Notes: generated by a model from the letters alone, not told the origin. DNA of 64,000 bases from UBA6168 sp965222975 (GCA_965222975.1 CBDCVJ010000087.1:620001-684000), one strand, 5' to 3'. Shown: positions 52,578 to 61,138, counted from the stretch's first letter. Program-made: numbers and translations.

Positions 52578-52900
52578 GATGATTTTATTAATCTCCAAAG
52601 GATTTGATATAATTGGTTCTAAGTGATTTCATTTGGTCAAAAGATTTACTAAATTTTCAAAATTTAGCAAATCAGACATTGCTCCCTGTTTTGCTAAATC
52701 TCGAAGATTTAGTAAAACTCGTTCTTAAAAATTTGTGACCAAATGAATTCATTTAGTCCCATATAATTTAACAGCATAAAAAAACGCTATGGAAAATCCA
52801 TAGCGTTTGCTTAGGAACCCTTGCCTGAAGGGTTGATTATGAAAAAAGCCTTTATGGTTGTTGGATTGTTGATTGGCCAATTAACAACCAACAATGAAAA
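52578..52900. other. Intergenic region with nested hairpins
   Basis: Beyond the IS target duplication lie two AAATTTAGCAAA-type hairpins (52643-52673, 52688-52718), enclosed by ATTTCATTTGGTCA / TGACCAAATGAATT arms (52626 to 52750), and then a terminator (52781-52809). No gene seen. Confidence 0.55.
52781..52809. terminator. Terminator behind the PepSY-like lipoprotein gene
   Basis: AAAACGCTATGGA / TCCATAGCGTTT stem with an A-run before it, so it ends transcription on the minus strand. Confidence 0.75.
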
Positions 52901-53641
52901 CTACCCCCTGCACTCCCTTAGGAATTCACCGTCCGCATTGAACAATAAAATATCATTGCTGGAAAGTTTTACTGCAAAAATGCCATTCGGTTTGGTGCTG
53001 GCCCTGTCTATTGTTTCGCCTGCATAATTGTTGGCAACGTAATCCGTGATAGCTTGTGGAAGAGTGGTCGCATCCACTTCTTGGCCCCGCATACAGCGAC
53101 GGGCCTGCTGGCCGGGGCCATCCCACTTGCCACAACGGGAAATAAATTCACCTTCCTCATCGAATATCAAAATAGCGCCATTGGAAAGTCCTACAGCGTA
53201 AAGCCCGAATGGTTTGAGTACGGCGATTTCGATGGTTTGATTAGGTGCATGGTCGGTGACAAAGTCAGTGACAACCTGTGGTAGGTCATCAACCCCAACG
53301 GAATCTCCACGTAGGCAACGGAAACGGGGGCGGGGATGTGGACGGTGGCCGAGGCAGCGATTGCGCTCGTTGAAATAAACATTGATCCCGGACTCCAGCT
53401 CCAGTCCATAACCCTTGCCTTCAACATGGTAAGCCTCTTCTGTCAAATAAAAAGCATATTCCTGCTCCATGTAAGAAAGCATTTCCTCAGACAGGTCCGT
53501 TTGCTCAATGGTAATCTTCTGTGGGGCATCCATAATTTGTTGGATGAGTTCTTCATCCTGTAGCAGATCGTTGCTGTTTTCGCAGGCTATGAAAAATCCC
53601 ACAGCACTGAACAGCAATAAGCCTAAGATTAATTTTTTCAT
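52901..53641 (-). CDS. PepSY-like lipoprotein with duplicated domain
   Basis: 246 residues from ATG 53641. Signal peptide with lipobox GFFIACENS. Residues about 110-175 and 185-246 are two copies of a small PepSY-like module: VDDLPQVVTDFVTDHAPNQT ... GLYAVGLSNGAILIFDEEGEF and TTLPQAITDYVANNYAGETI ... GIFAVKLSSNDILLFNADGEF. Such PepSY-like domains are thought to bind or inhibit peptidases, or to sense the envelope. It follows a sigma/anti-sigma-like pair, and may be part of the envelope stress response (inference). Confidence 0.8.
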   Translation of the reverse strand: MKKLILGLLLFSAVGFFIACENSNDLLQDEELIQQIMDAPQKITIEQTDLSEEMLSYMEQEYAFYLTEEAYHVEGKGYGLELESGINVYFNERNRCLGHRPHPRPRFRCLRGDSVGVDDLPQVVTDFVTDHAPNQTIEIAVLKPFGLYAVGLSNGAILIFDEEGEFISRCGKWDGPGQQARRCMRGQEVDATTLPQAITDYVANNYAGETIDRASTKPNGIFAVKLSSNDILLFNADGEFLRECRG

Positions 53642-53820
53642 TTTTAAAAACATTTTTTTGGTTAGAAAAATAAATGGTTTTTTGTGGGGTGTTTATTTTA
53701 TTAGGTAATGAGGTGGTTAAATTGGTTGCATGATTTTAGAATTATTAAAAAAAATCCGTGAATAAAATTCTGTGTGAATCCGTGAAATCTGTGGCGGGAA
53801 AATCCAAGCACCATATTTTT

Positions 53821-55332
53821 TTAAAATTTAAAATTCAAGCCAAAATCAAACCCCATAGAAAAACCCGATGTTTCAATGTACGGGTCGTTATGGCGGCTTC
53901 CGAGTGGAATTAAAAGTGTTGGAGAAACATGGGCACTCCATTTTTTATTTAATGCATAATTTAATCCAGCCGCCGCCATAAAATCGGTGGTTGTATTTTT
54001 CAGCCCAATTCCAATCCTTCGGGAAAAATTCGTCTTTCTGAGCTGTAAACTGCTACTAATAATTTTGCCTGAAAGGTCAAAAGAATTATCAGTTAGGAAA
54101 TTTAAAAGCACACCTGATTTTACAGTCGCACTCAATTTGCCGTAACCAATTTGTTTGCTTACCAATAAAGGAATGCTAACATAGTCAACCTTTTGTTTCG
54201 CCTCTATTTCCACAATGACATTTGCAAATTCATCAATGGTTTGTGCCGGGTCGGTTTGGTTGGCCCGCACCTCAATATCCACGACTCCGGCAGAGGTGTT
54301 GAGCGCATACACAAAATCAACCTGTTGGTCGGCGGTACTATTTGGCCGTCGATCCATAAACCTGAGGGTGGCCTGATGGCTGGTGGACAAATCAGTCCTC
54401 TGATAATTTATGCCTGATTCAAATTGCCAATTTTTTCTGGTTTGGTAAATGGCGCTGATGCCTGTTAGTTGGGTCGAGCCTTTCATGGCCTTGGTGTTGT
54501 TAAATATGCGGGCAGGGCCAGCCGTTGGCCGCCGGATTACCCGGGCCATTTTTTCCTTTGTTGACAAATAGGTGTGATGAGCGCCAATTGAAAATGACCC
54601 TTTTTTGGAAACAGGGATAATCGTCGTTGTAGGCAAAGAGAGATTTGGGACAGGTTGTTCTATATTTTTTAAATCAATTAAATCAAGTGTATTGAGAGTG
54701 GATGTTGTTTGTTCTTCTGTTATTAATAAATCATTGTTTTTGTTTTGAAGTAAATCTTGATTTTTAGCTTCGATAATATTTTGGTTTTTATTTTCAAACG
54801 AAATTGTATTTGTTGTTGCATCTAAAATCACAGTTTCATTTTCATTAGTTGATTGTTCGGTGTTTAAAGTGGCAATATTGTGTTTTTCTTCTTTTACATT
54901 TTTGTTATTGGAAATACTGGTTTGGGTGTTTTTATTTCGGTTATTTAAATTATCTGCAATTGATTCGTTAATTTTATTTTGAACAATTTCTTTGCTATTA
55001 TTTTTTGCGATGGAAGTTTCTTCATTTTCTTTTTTCTGTTCTTTTAATTCTTTTTCCAGAGAATTAATTTTATCACTTTGTGCATTAATTATTTCGACCA
55101 ACTCTGCCTTTTCATTTTGGAAATAAAAAAATTGGCCAGCTACCACCAATGCCAATAACAGAGCCGCCGCCATCCACCAATGGTGTCTTGATTTAATCGG
55201 CATTACCTTTGGCTGGTCGGCCAAGTCCGCTTCGATCTTGTCCCACAGCCCATCCGATGGGCTGTCGTCGTATTGCTCAAAAGATTTCCGCAGGAAACCC
55301 TCCAAGCCATCGTTATGTATATTTTTTTCCAT
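53821..55332 (-). CDS. Transmembrane anti-sigma-like protein fused to an outer-membrane-type barrel region
   Basis: 503 residues from ATG 55332. The N terminus (about 1-55, FLRKSFEQYDDSPSDGLWDK) is a short cytoplasmic region like those of Bacteroidota anti-sigma-type proteins; one transmembrane helix follows (WWMAAALLLALVVAGQFF). Next come a coiled coil (LVEIINAQSDKINSLEKELK), an Asn/Lys/Thr-rich low-complexity stretch (about 100-220), and a C-terminal region of beta strands resembling porin-like barrels, ending GFDFGLNFKF. It lies 74 bases behind the sigma gene and probably controls it. Confidence 0.75.
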   Translation of the reverse strand: MEKNIHNDGLEGFLRKSFEQYDDSPSDGLWDKIEADLADQPKVMPIKSRHHWWMAAALLLALVVAGQFFYFQNEKAELVEIINAQSDKINSLEKELKEQKKENEETSIAKNNSKEIVQNKINESIADNLNNRNKNTQTSISNNKNVKEEKHNIATLNTEQSTNENETVILDATTNTISFENKNQNIIEAKNQDLLQNKNNDLLITEEQTTSTLNTLDLIDLKNIEQPVPNLSLPTTTIIPVSKKGSFSIGAHHTYLSTKEKMARVIRRPTAGPARIFNNTKAMKGSTQLTGISAIYQTRKNWQFESGINYQRTDLSTSHQATLRFMDRRPNSTADQQVDFVYALNTSAGVVDIEVRANQTDPAQTIDEFANVIVEIEAKQKVDYVSIPLLVSKQIGYGKLSATVKSGVLLNFLTDNSFDLSGKIISSSLQLRKTNFSRRIGIGLKNTTTDFMAAAGLNYALNKKWSAHVSPTLLIPLGSRHNDPYIETSGFSMGFDFGLNFKF

Positions 55333-55340
55333 GATTGGAA

Positions 55341-55413
55341 GTTTTAAGTTATTGAGTTTTGAGTTGTTGAGTACTGCAACACAATAACTCAAAGCTCAAT
55401 AACTCCTAACTTT
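55341..55413. repeat. Tandem-unit hairpin between sigma and anti-sigma-like genes
   Basis: Arms of GAGTTATTG-type units: AGTTATTGAGTTTTGAGTT on the left and AACTCAAAGCTCAATAACT on the right, overlapping the sigma-gene stop codon. Confidence 0.55.
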
Positions 55414-55942
55414 TAATTGTCTTCACCACCAATTCCCTCAAATGTTTTTTTGCCCGGTTCAATTGGGATTTTGACGTGCCCACTGAAATGTCCAACTCAT
55501 CCGCTATCTGTTGGTGCGAATAGCCTTCCATGACATACAAGTTCAGCACCGTGCGGAATCCGATGGGCATGTGCTGCATAAGATGAAGAATTTTTTTGAC
55601 CAATTCTTTATCAAAAGGTTCTTCTTCTGCGTCCACTGTCAGCACATTCTCCCATTTTTCAAATTCAGGGGTCAATTGCAGCTTCAATTGCTTTTGCCGC
55701 CTTATGTATTGCAGGGCGGTGTTGAGGATCACTTTTCGTACCCAGCCCTCAAAATTGCCTGTCCCTGAATATTGGTGGAGGTCACGGAACACTTTTACAA
55801 ACCCCTCCTGCAAAATGTCCTCGGCATCTTCCCGGTTATTGGCATAGCGCAGGCACAGCACGAACATCTTGTTCTTGTGCCGTTGGTACAGCGCCTTTTG
55901 CGCCATACGGTCGCCGTTTATGCATTGGTCGAGGATGTCCAT
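55406..55942 (-). CDS. ECF-type RNA polymerase sigma factor
   Basis: 178 residues. Region 2: MFVLCLRYANNREDAEDILQ and GWVRKVILNTALQYIRR. Region 4: MPIGFRTVLNLYVMEGYSHQ followed by a helix-turn-helix IADELDISVGTSKSQLNRAK. Size and architecture are those of an ECF factor. It is first in a minus-strand cluster with the membrane protein at 53821 and the PepSY-like lipoprotein at 52901. Confidence 0.92.
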   Translation of the reverse strand: MDILDQCINGDRMAQKALYQRHKNKMFVLCLRYANNREDAEDILQEGFVKVFRDLHQYSGTGNFEGWVRKVILNTALQYIRRQKQLKLQLTPEFEKWENVLTVDAEEEPFDKELVKKILHLMQHMPIGFRTVLNLYVMEGYSHQQIADELDISVGTSKSQLNRAKKHLRELVVKTIKS

Positions 55943-56481
55943 TTTCAGGCAAAGATTGAGTTGGCTGGTTCGTTGTCTTGATTGTAAAGATTAGGTGTCG
56001 GTGATTTGGGAAAGGTTGCATAAAAGACTTGAAAATAAGCAATACGTTTAAAGGGTATTGGCTTTATACACTCTACCCCACTGTTTTTTCAACTCGTTCT
56101 AAACAAATGAAAATCATAATTTTATAAAATTTAAAAATCTGTTTTTGTTTAAAGCCAGCCGATTTGGTAACTTTAAAAGCCCTTTAGTTCATTGGGTTTT
56201 GCTTTCACAACCCTCTTTTTTTTCAAAATTCATATTATGAAAAATGATTTTAGCAAGGTAGTTTGACTAAGTTGCTATACACTTTTTGAAAAGGCTGGTT
56301 TTCATGCCTGAGAGGAAGGCCAATTTAGGGAGGGAGGTGTTTTCATATTTAAATGTTTCAAACATGACCTTGTCAAGGTAGAGTAAGGGTTTTTTCTTTG
56401 AATTATAAGCAAACACAACTGCTGAAAAGCGTTTCATCTGAGAGATTGGATTTTCACATATCTTAAAGCCACCATATTTTA
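55943..56481. other. Divergent intergenic region with half a MITE
   Basis: About 540 bases. Bases 56273-56345 (TATACACTTTTTGAAAAGGC, then TTTTCATGCCTGAGAG and TTTAGGGAGGGAGGTGTTTT) match the left half of the MITE at 31685; the right half is absent. The rest is AT-rich, with no gene. Confidence 0.5.
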
Positions 56482-57051
56482 ATGAAAACATTCAACCACA
56501 AAGTATTCGAAGAATTCCCTATCCTAAAATCCGACCGCCTCACCATGCGGGACATCCGACCCATTGATGCATTGGCCATTTATAAAATGCGCTCCAACGG
56601 TAGGGTCAATGAATTCATTCCCCGCCCGACAATGCCCTCTTTGGAAGAGTCAAAAATGTTAGTTGAAAAAACAATTGATGCTTATCGGAATAAACAAGCC
56701 ATTGGCTGGGCCGGCATATTAAGGGAGAATAAAGAAATAATCGGCACCTGCGGTTTCAACAGCATTGAGCCACAAAACAGGCGGGCAGAAATAGGTGGCG
56801 AAATGGCTACGGAATATTGGGGGAAAAACATTGCCATCGAAGCAGTGCAATTAATTATAAAATTCGGATTTGAAACGATGAACCTGCATACTATCGAAGC
56901 GAAAGTTGCACCGGAAAATAGGGGAGCTGTTTTTTTATTGGAAAAATTGGGTTTTAAAAAAGAAGCACATTATAAAGACCGGGTTTTTCATAAAAATGTT
57001 TTTTCGGATATGGCAGTTTATACGCTGTTTGGGAAGGAAAGCAAGTTCTAA
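56482..57051 (+). CDS. GNAT acetyltransferase, RimJ/RimL type
   Basis: 189 residues, one GNAT domain of the RimJ/RimL ribosomal-protein acetyltransferase subtype. It opens with FPILKSDRLTMRDIRPIDA and contains IGTCGFNSIEPQNRRAEIGG, the acetyl-CoA-binding MATEYWGKNIAIEAVQLII, and FEKMNLHTIEAKV-like residues followed by GAVFLLEKLGFKKE. It transfers an acetyl group to an amine, perhaps a protein N terminus; the substrate is not evident. It is a single gene, convergent with dtd. Confidence 0.9.
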   Translation: MKTFNHKVFEEFPILKSDRLTMRDIRPIDALAIYKMRSNGRVNEFIPRPTMPSLEESKMLVEKTIDAYRNKQAIGWAGILRENKEIIGTCGFNSIEPQNRRAEIGGEMATEYWGKNIAIEAVQLIIKFGFETMNLHTIEAKVAPENRGAVFLLEKLGFKKEAHYKDRVFHKNVFSDMAVYTLFGKESKF

Positions 57052-57118
57052 AAAAATAAAATTTTTATCAAAGTTAAACTTTCAGGAACAACAAGGCAAT
57101 TTATTTCATAGTTCATTT

Positions 57119-57571
57119 TTACTCCTTCACCTTTGTGTCCATCGCAATAGTAACTGGCCCATCATTCAATAGCCGTACCTTCATATCTGCCCCAAACTCA
57201 CCAGTACCGACTTCCAACCCTGAAACTGTCCGCAGCGTCTTCACAAATTTCTCATACAAAGGAATCGCCACATCTGGTTTTGCCGCTTGGATATATGAAG
57301 GCCTGTTCCCCTTTTTGGTACTGGCATGCAGCGTAAATTGACTGACCACGATCATCGCCCCACCAACATCCTGCACCGACAAATTCATCTTCCCTTCCGC
57401 ATCCCCAAATATCCGCAACTGGCTGATCTTTTTGCAAAGCCAATCAATGTCTTCCTGTCCGTCGGCATTTTCAATACCTAATAAGATCAGCAGCCCTTGG
57501 CCGATGGACGCATTTATTTTTCCTTCAATGGTGACAGAAGCTTCAGATACTCTTTGTATGACGACTCGCAT
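57119..57571 (-). CDS. dtd: D-aminoacyl-tRNA deacylase
   Basis: 150 residues, the usual length of Dtd. The N-terminal MRVVIQRVSEASVTIEG, the SQFTLHASTKKGNRPSY motif and the C-terminal Gly-cisPro segment (LLNDGPVTIAMDT) are typical. The enzyme removes D-amino acids and misattached glycine from tRNA in the cytosol. The gene stands alone; hairpin units lie just upstream. Confidence 0.95.
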   Translation of the reverse strand: MRVVIQRVSEASVTIEGKINASIGQGLLILLGIENADGQEDIDWLCKKISQLRIFGDAEGKMNLSVQDVGGAMIVVSQFTLHASTKKGNRPSYIQAAKPDVAIPLYEKFVKTLRTVSGLEVGTGEFGADMKVRLLNDGPVTIAMDTKVKE

Positions 57572-57916
57572 GGTTAGTGATTAGTTGAATAGTGATTAGC
57601 TTGACAATCTCAATGTAAAATAACGTGAGTGGATTAGACTAATTGACAATTAACCACTTAGCCGCTCTGCGGCTTCAATCCATACATCACGTTAAAATAC
57701 GGGACGGGATGTTAAATTAGCTTTTATTGAAATATAAAAAACCGTTTTTCATGGCCTGAGAGAGACACCTCTCTCCTTTCTTTTCTCCCGCTCACATTAC
57801 AATGAATCGCAATTTACCAATGTCAAGTTAGGAGGTTTGGGGGTCATTAAAGGACAAATGTAAAGCAGTTGCACTCAACTAATCACTAATCAACTGGTTA
57901 CTAATCACTACCCCGC
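57572..57916. repeat. Intergenic repeats: AGTGATTAG units and family B copy 3
   Basis: TTAGTGATTAGTTGAATAGT begins at 57572 and its inverted counterpart ACTAATCACTAATCAACTGG lies near 57878-57910. Between them, 57740-57806 is a shortened, reversed family B hairpin (CATGGCCTGAGAGAGACACC ... TCTCCCGCTCACATTACAAT). No gene here. Confidence 0.5.
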
Positions 57917-57947
57917 TTGGAAAAAATGGAGGCCAACCGTACTTTTG
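57917..57947 (+). promoter_or_regulatory. Promoter for the 41-residue membrane peptide
   Basis: TTG at 57917-57919, 20 bases, TACTTTTG at 57940-57947: an exact TTG-N20-TAnnTTTG match, 40 bases before the ATG. Confidence 0.6.
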
Positions 57948-57986
57948 CCCCGCAATCAAAAATACTGTTCACCAAAAAATATAATT

Positions 57987-58112
57987 ATGTCAGATCATAT
58001 TGAAAATGAAGGTAAGAAGGGCAAATTCATGATGTGGTTTATCATTTATTTCTTATTGTTCACCATTTTGCTGATCTACCTTTATCAGGTCAATGGAAAA
58101 ATGGTGTTTTAA
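57987..58112 (+). CDS. 41-residue single-helix membrane peptide
   Basis: ATG 57987 to TAA 58110-58112. A charged N terminus (MSDHIENEGKKGKF) is followed by one strong transmembrane helix (WFIIYFLLFTILLIYLY) and a short tail QVNGKMVF. It is preceded by a consensus promoter and followed by a clear terminator (58166-58207), so it is a complete small transcription unit. The function is unknown. It is below the size limit of many gene finders. Confidence 0.65.
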   Translation: MSDHIENEGKKGKFMMWFIIYFLLFTILLIYLYQVNGKMVF

Positions 58113-58165
58113 ATGAGTTGAGGGGTGTGAGAAACGAGCATACCACTAACACTCATATTCCGAAT

Positions 58166-58207
58166 AAAAAAGCCTTGTTTCTCAACGCGAGAAACAAGGC
58201 TTTTTTT
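58166..58207. terminator. Bidirectional terminator
   Basis: AAAAAAGCCTTGTTTCTC / GAGAAACAAGGCTTTTTT with a five-base loop, between the small membrane peptide and prfC, which are convergent. Confidence 0.88.
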
Positions 58208-58272
58208 ATTCCATTCCTGCACCCAAGGCTACTACTCTGCTTGCTGCCGAACTGAGGACTGTTGACCCCCAA

Positions 58273-59862
58273 TTACTTCCCGTCCATATCGCTGGTAAAA
58301 TGAAACTGCACCTCTGGGTGGTTGTCCTGTGCCATTTTCAATGACCAGGCACTTTCGGCCAAATAGACGAGGTTGCCATCTTTATCGCGGGCAAGATCCT
58401 TGTATCGACGGTTGGTAAATTCTTTAAAAGCGGCCTTGTCGTCGCAAGTCACCCAACAGGCCTTGTGCAGGTTGGTCGGTTCGTAACGGCATTGGGCGCC
58501 GTATTCGTGTTCGAGGCGGTACTGGATCACTTCAAATTGCAGGGCGCCCACCGTACCAATGATTTTGCGGCCATTGTTTTCTTTGATAAAAAGCTGTGCC
58601 ACGCCCTCATCCATCAATTGCTCCAGCCCTTTGGCCAGTTGCTTGGATTTCATCGGGTCGGCATTTTCAACATAGCGGAACTGCTCCGGGGAAAAACTCG
58701 GAATGCCTGTAAAGTGCAATTCTTCGCCCTCCGTCAGCGTGTCGCCGATTTTAAAATTGCCGGTATCGTAGAGGCCAACCACATCGCCGGGAAATGCCTC
58801 GTCCACTATTTCCTTTTTTGAAGCCATAAAACTGGTAGGGTTGGCGAAGCGCATCTTTTTGCCTTGTCGCACGTGCAGATAGTAGGTGTTCCGCTCAAAT
58901 TTGCCAGAACAGATGCGGAGGAAGGCGATGCGGTCCCGGTGCCGGGGATCAATGTTGGCATGTATTTTAAAGACAAATCCTGTGAATTTATCCTCCATTG
59001 GTTTGACCTCCCGTTCCTCCGTCTTGCGGGGCAAAGGGGTGGGGGCGATGTCCACAAAGCAGTCGAGCATTTCCCGCACCCCGAAGTTATTTACAGCAGA
59101 GCCAAAAAACACGGGCGATAACAGCCCATCCATATAATCTTGTTTGTCAAATTTTGGATAAACCTCTTCAATCATGGTTACTTCTTCCCTCAATTCTTTA
59201 GCCGCCCGCTCCCCGATATGATTTTCCAATTCATCACTGTCGAGATTGTTAAATTCGATCACTTCATCTGATGCCTGTTTGCCATGTGGCCGGAACAGCA
59301 CCAATTTTTTTTCATACAAACTATAAACCCCCTGAAACGTCCCACCCATGCCCACGGGCCAACTCATGGGCCGCACGATGAGGTTGAGTTTCTGCTCTAG
59401 TTCGTCGAGGAGGATAAAAGGATCTTCCCCTTCCCGGTCAAGTTTATTGATAAAAACAATGATCGGGGTGCTGCGCTTGCGACAAACATTGACAAGTTTC
59501 TCTGTTTGCGTTTCCACCCCTTTTGCCACATCGATCACTACGATGGCACTGTCCACTGCGGTCAGCGTCCGATAGGTGTCTTCCGCAAAATCCTGGTGGC
59601 CGGGTGTGTCGAGAATATTGATCTTTTTGCCCCGGTATTCAAATGCCATCACGGACGTGGCCACGGAGATGCCCCGCTGCTTTTCGATCTCCATAAAATC
59701 CGATACCGTTGTCCGTTTGATCTTGTTCGACTTCACCGCTCCCGCCGTCTGGATGGCCCCTCCAAAGAGGAGAAGTTTTTCTGTCAAAGTAGTCTTTCCG
59801 GCATCCGGGTGCGAGATGATGCCGAAGGTCTTGCGCTTTTCTATTTCTTGCTTTAAGGTCAT
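58273..59862 (-). CDS. prfC: Peptide chain release factor 3
   Basis: 529 residues, a translational GTPase that removes RF1/RF2 from the ribosome after termination. G1 SHPDAGKTTLTEKLL (17-31), switch region with QRGISVATSVMAF, G3 DTPGHQDFAEDT, G4 FINKLDR. The EF-G-like domain 2 and the C-terminal domain with KIIGTVGALQFEVIQYRLEH are typical of RF3 (not EF-G). The start is supported by the family's MTLKQEIEKRKTFGIISHPD. A TACATTTG box on the minus strand (59881-59888) may be its -7 element. Confidence 0.96.
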   Translation of the reverse strand: MTLKQEIEKRKTFGIISHPDAGKTTLTEKLLLFGGAIQTAGAVKSNKIKRTTVSDFMEIEKQRGISVATSVMAFEYRGKKINILDTPGHQDFAEDTYRTLTAVDSAIVVIDVAKGVETQTEKLVNVCRKRSTPIIVFINKLDREGEDPFILLDELEQKLNLIVRPMSWPVGMGGTFQGVYSLYEKKLVLFRPHGKQASDEVIEFNNLDSDELENHIGERAAKELREEVTMIEEVYPKFDKQDYMDGLLSPVFFGSAVNNFGVREMLDCFVDIAPTPLPRKTEEREVKPMEDKFTGFVFKIHANIDPRHRDRIAFLRICSGKFERNTYYLHVRQGKKMRFANPTSFMASKKEIVDEAFPGDVVGLYDTGNFKIGDTLTEGEELHFTGIPSFSPEQFRYVENADPMKSKQLAKGLEQLMDEGVAQLFIKENNGRKIIGTVGALQFEVIQYRLEHEYGAQCRYEPTNLHKACWVTCDDKAAFKEFTNRRYKDLARDKDGNLVYLAESAWSLKMAQDNHPEVQFHFTSDMDGK

Positions 59863-60189
59863 TTTTTATAAATTGGGGCGCAAATGTAGGGAATGTTTGG
59901 GTGTTTAAAATTGGCGCTTTATTTTGTGAAAGGGCTTTTTTATAAAAATGGTTAAAGCTCTGATATAGGTTAATTAATTGAGGATTCCAACGTAGTCGGG
60001 ATTTTGAAATCCCGAACCGATCTTACATTTTGGATGAAGTTCGGGATTTCAAAATCCCGACTACGTTGGAATCCTTTTAAATGGCCGATTTTGTGGCATT
60101 CTCAATTTTATAGGAAAACCCTTTATTTCGTGATCATTCAGATTTTAAGGTGATATTTCCATTTTAGCTGAAAAAAATCCTTTATTAAA
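59863..60189. other. Divergent intergenic region with perfect inverted repeat
   Basis: About 330 bases. The candidate -7 box of prfC (CAAATGTA at 59881-59888, plus strand) and the 37-bp inverted repeat at 59981-60075 are the only structures recognised. Confidence 0.5.
59981..60075. repeat. Perfect 37-bp inverted repeat
   Basis: Arms 59981-60017 and 60039-60075 are exact reverse complements around a 21-base loop. The inner part of each arm is itself a CGGGATTTTGAAATCCCG palindrome. Shares the GTAGTCGGGA core with the repeat at 30169-30306. Confidence 0.85.
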
Positions 60190-61047
60190 ATGAGACTTTT
60201 TTGTCATGCTCTACTTTTAGTTTTCCTCATTTTCCCTGCTTGCCAAGCTCAGGAAAATGAAATTTTGAAAGTGCCTTGGTTTGTTCAACAGCGTGTATAT
60301 AATGAGGGGTTGGATGCCTATGCCTATCAGGATTCATTGAGAAGATATGGCGACCTTTCTATTGAAGAGGTAATAAATGAAAGTAATTATTATAGCTACT
60401 TGGCCAATCTTATATATGCGGCTTCTCCTGAACGTAAGAATGAAATAAAACAATTGTTGGAAGCTGCATTTAATGCTGACTCTATTGGTTTTTGCGCTAA
60501 CCATATTGAAAAAGTATATAACTATCTTAAACCCATCAATCGGCCACACCGGAGATATTCCATGCCTTTTATTGTTGATTTTAATTTGAATTATTTTTTA
60601 GAACTCAGACAAAGATGCGAAGTATGCTGTTCGGGTAATGACAGTTATGAAGAAATAAAAGAATTAAACTATAAAGACCTTTTTCTGTCAATTGCATATA
60701 TCAGTCTGAGGGACCAATGGCACCGGATTCCGCAAAGAAAACCCGAGCCAGAAAAACAAATTGAATTCGATTCTTTGAACAGGGTTCTTTTGGATACTTT
60801 AATAACCAAATATGAACTGCCAAAAGGGGATAAAAAAATCAGGTCAACCATATTTGTAAGTCTGCTTCATTCAACGGATTGCGATTGGACAGATAAGTGG
60901 ATCAAAATTTATATGGATTATTATAGGGGGTACGAAAAATATGAAAGTCATTTAAAGCATTTCCTTTGGAGGAGTGATTGCACTGATAAAAAATTGGAAG
61001 AATGGATCAGTAAAGAAATTGAATCCATGACGGATAAAAAACCATAA
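60190..61047 (+). CDS. Hypothetical exported protein or lipoprotein
   Basis: 285 residues. Signal peptide with possible lipobox FLIFPACQAQ. The mature part is helical and rich in Tyr, Glu, Lys, with several cysteines (CEVCCSGND, STDCDWTDKW, WRSDCTDKKLEEW). No family was recognised. A MITE lies directly behind the stop codon, between this gene and the 2TM gene. Confidence 0.65.
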   Translation: MRLFCHALLLVFLIFPACQAQENEILKVPWFVQQRVYNEGLDAYAYQDSLRRYGDLSIEEVINESNYYSYLANLIYAASPERKNEIKQLLEAAFNADSIGFCANHIEKVYNYLKPINRPHRRYSMPFIVDFNLNYFLELRQRCEVCCSGNDSYEEIKELNYKDLFLSIAYISLRDQWHRIPQRKPEPEKQIEFDSLNRVLLDTLITKYELPKGDKKIRSTIFVSLLHSTDCDWTDKWIKIYMDYYRGYEKYESHLKHFLWRSDCTDKKLEEWISKEIESMTDKKP

Positions 61048-61053
61048 GTTATA

Positions 61054-61138
61054 TTCACTACCACACACCTCTCTCCCTCTAGGTTTCTTCGCCTTTGGCC
61101 TGAAAACGGATATAAAACAAAAAGTGTACGGTAGTGAA
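61054..61138. mobile_element. MITE family A, internally deleted copy (85 bp)
   Basis: Starts with the first nine bases of the family end (TTCACTACC), then continues with 76 bases (61063-61138) identical to 31793-31868, ending in the full right inverted repeat. Flanked by a perfect 8-bp direct repeat AAGTTATA (61046-61053 and 61139-61146). Almost the whole left half is missing. Confidence 0.9.
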
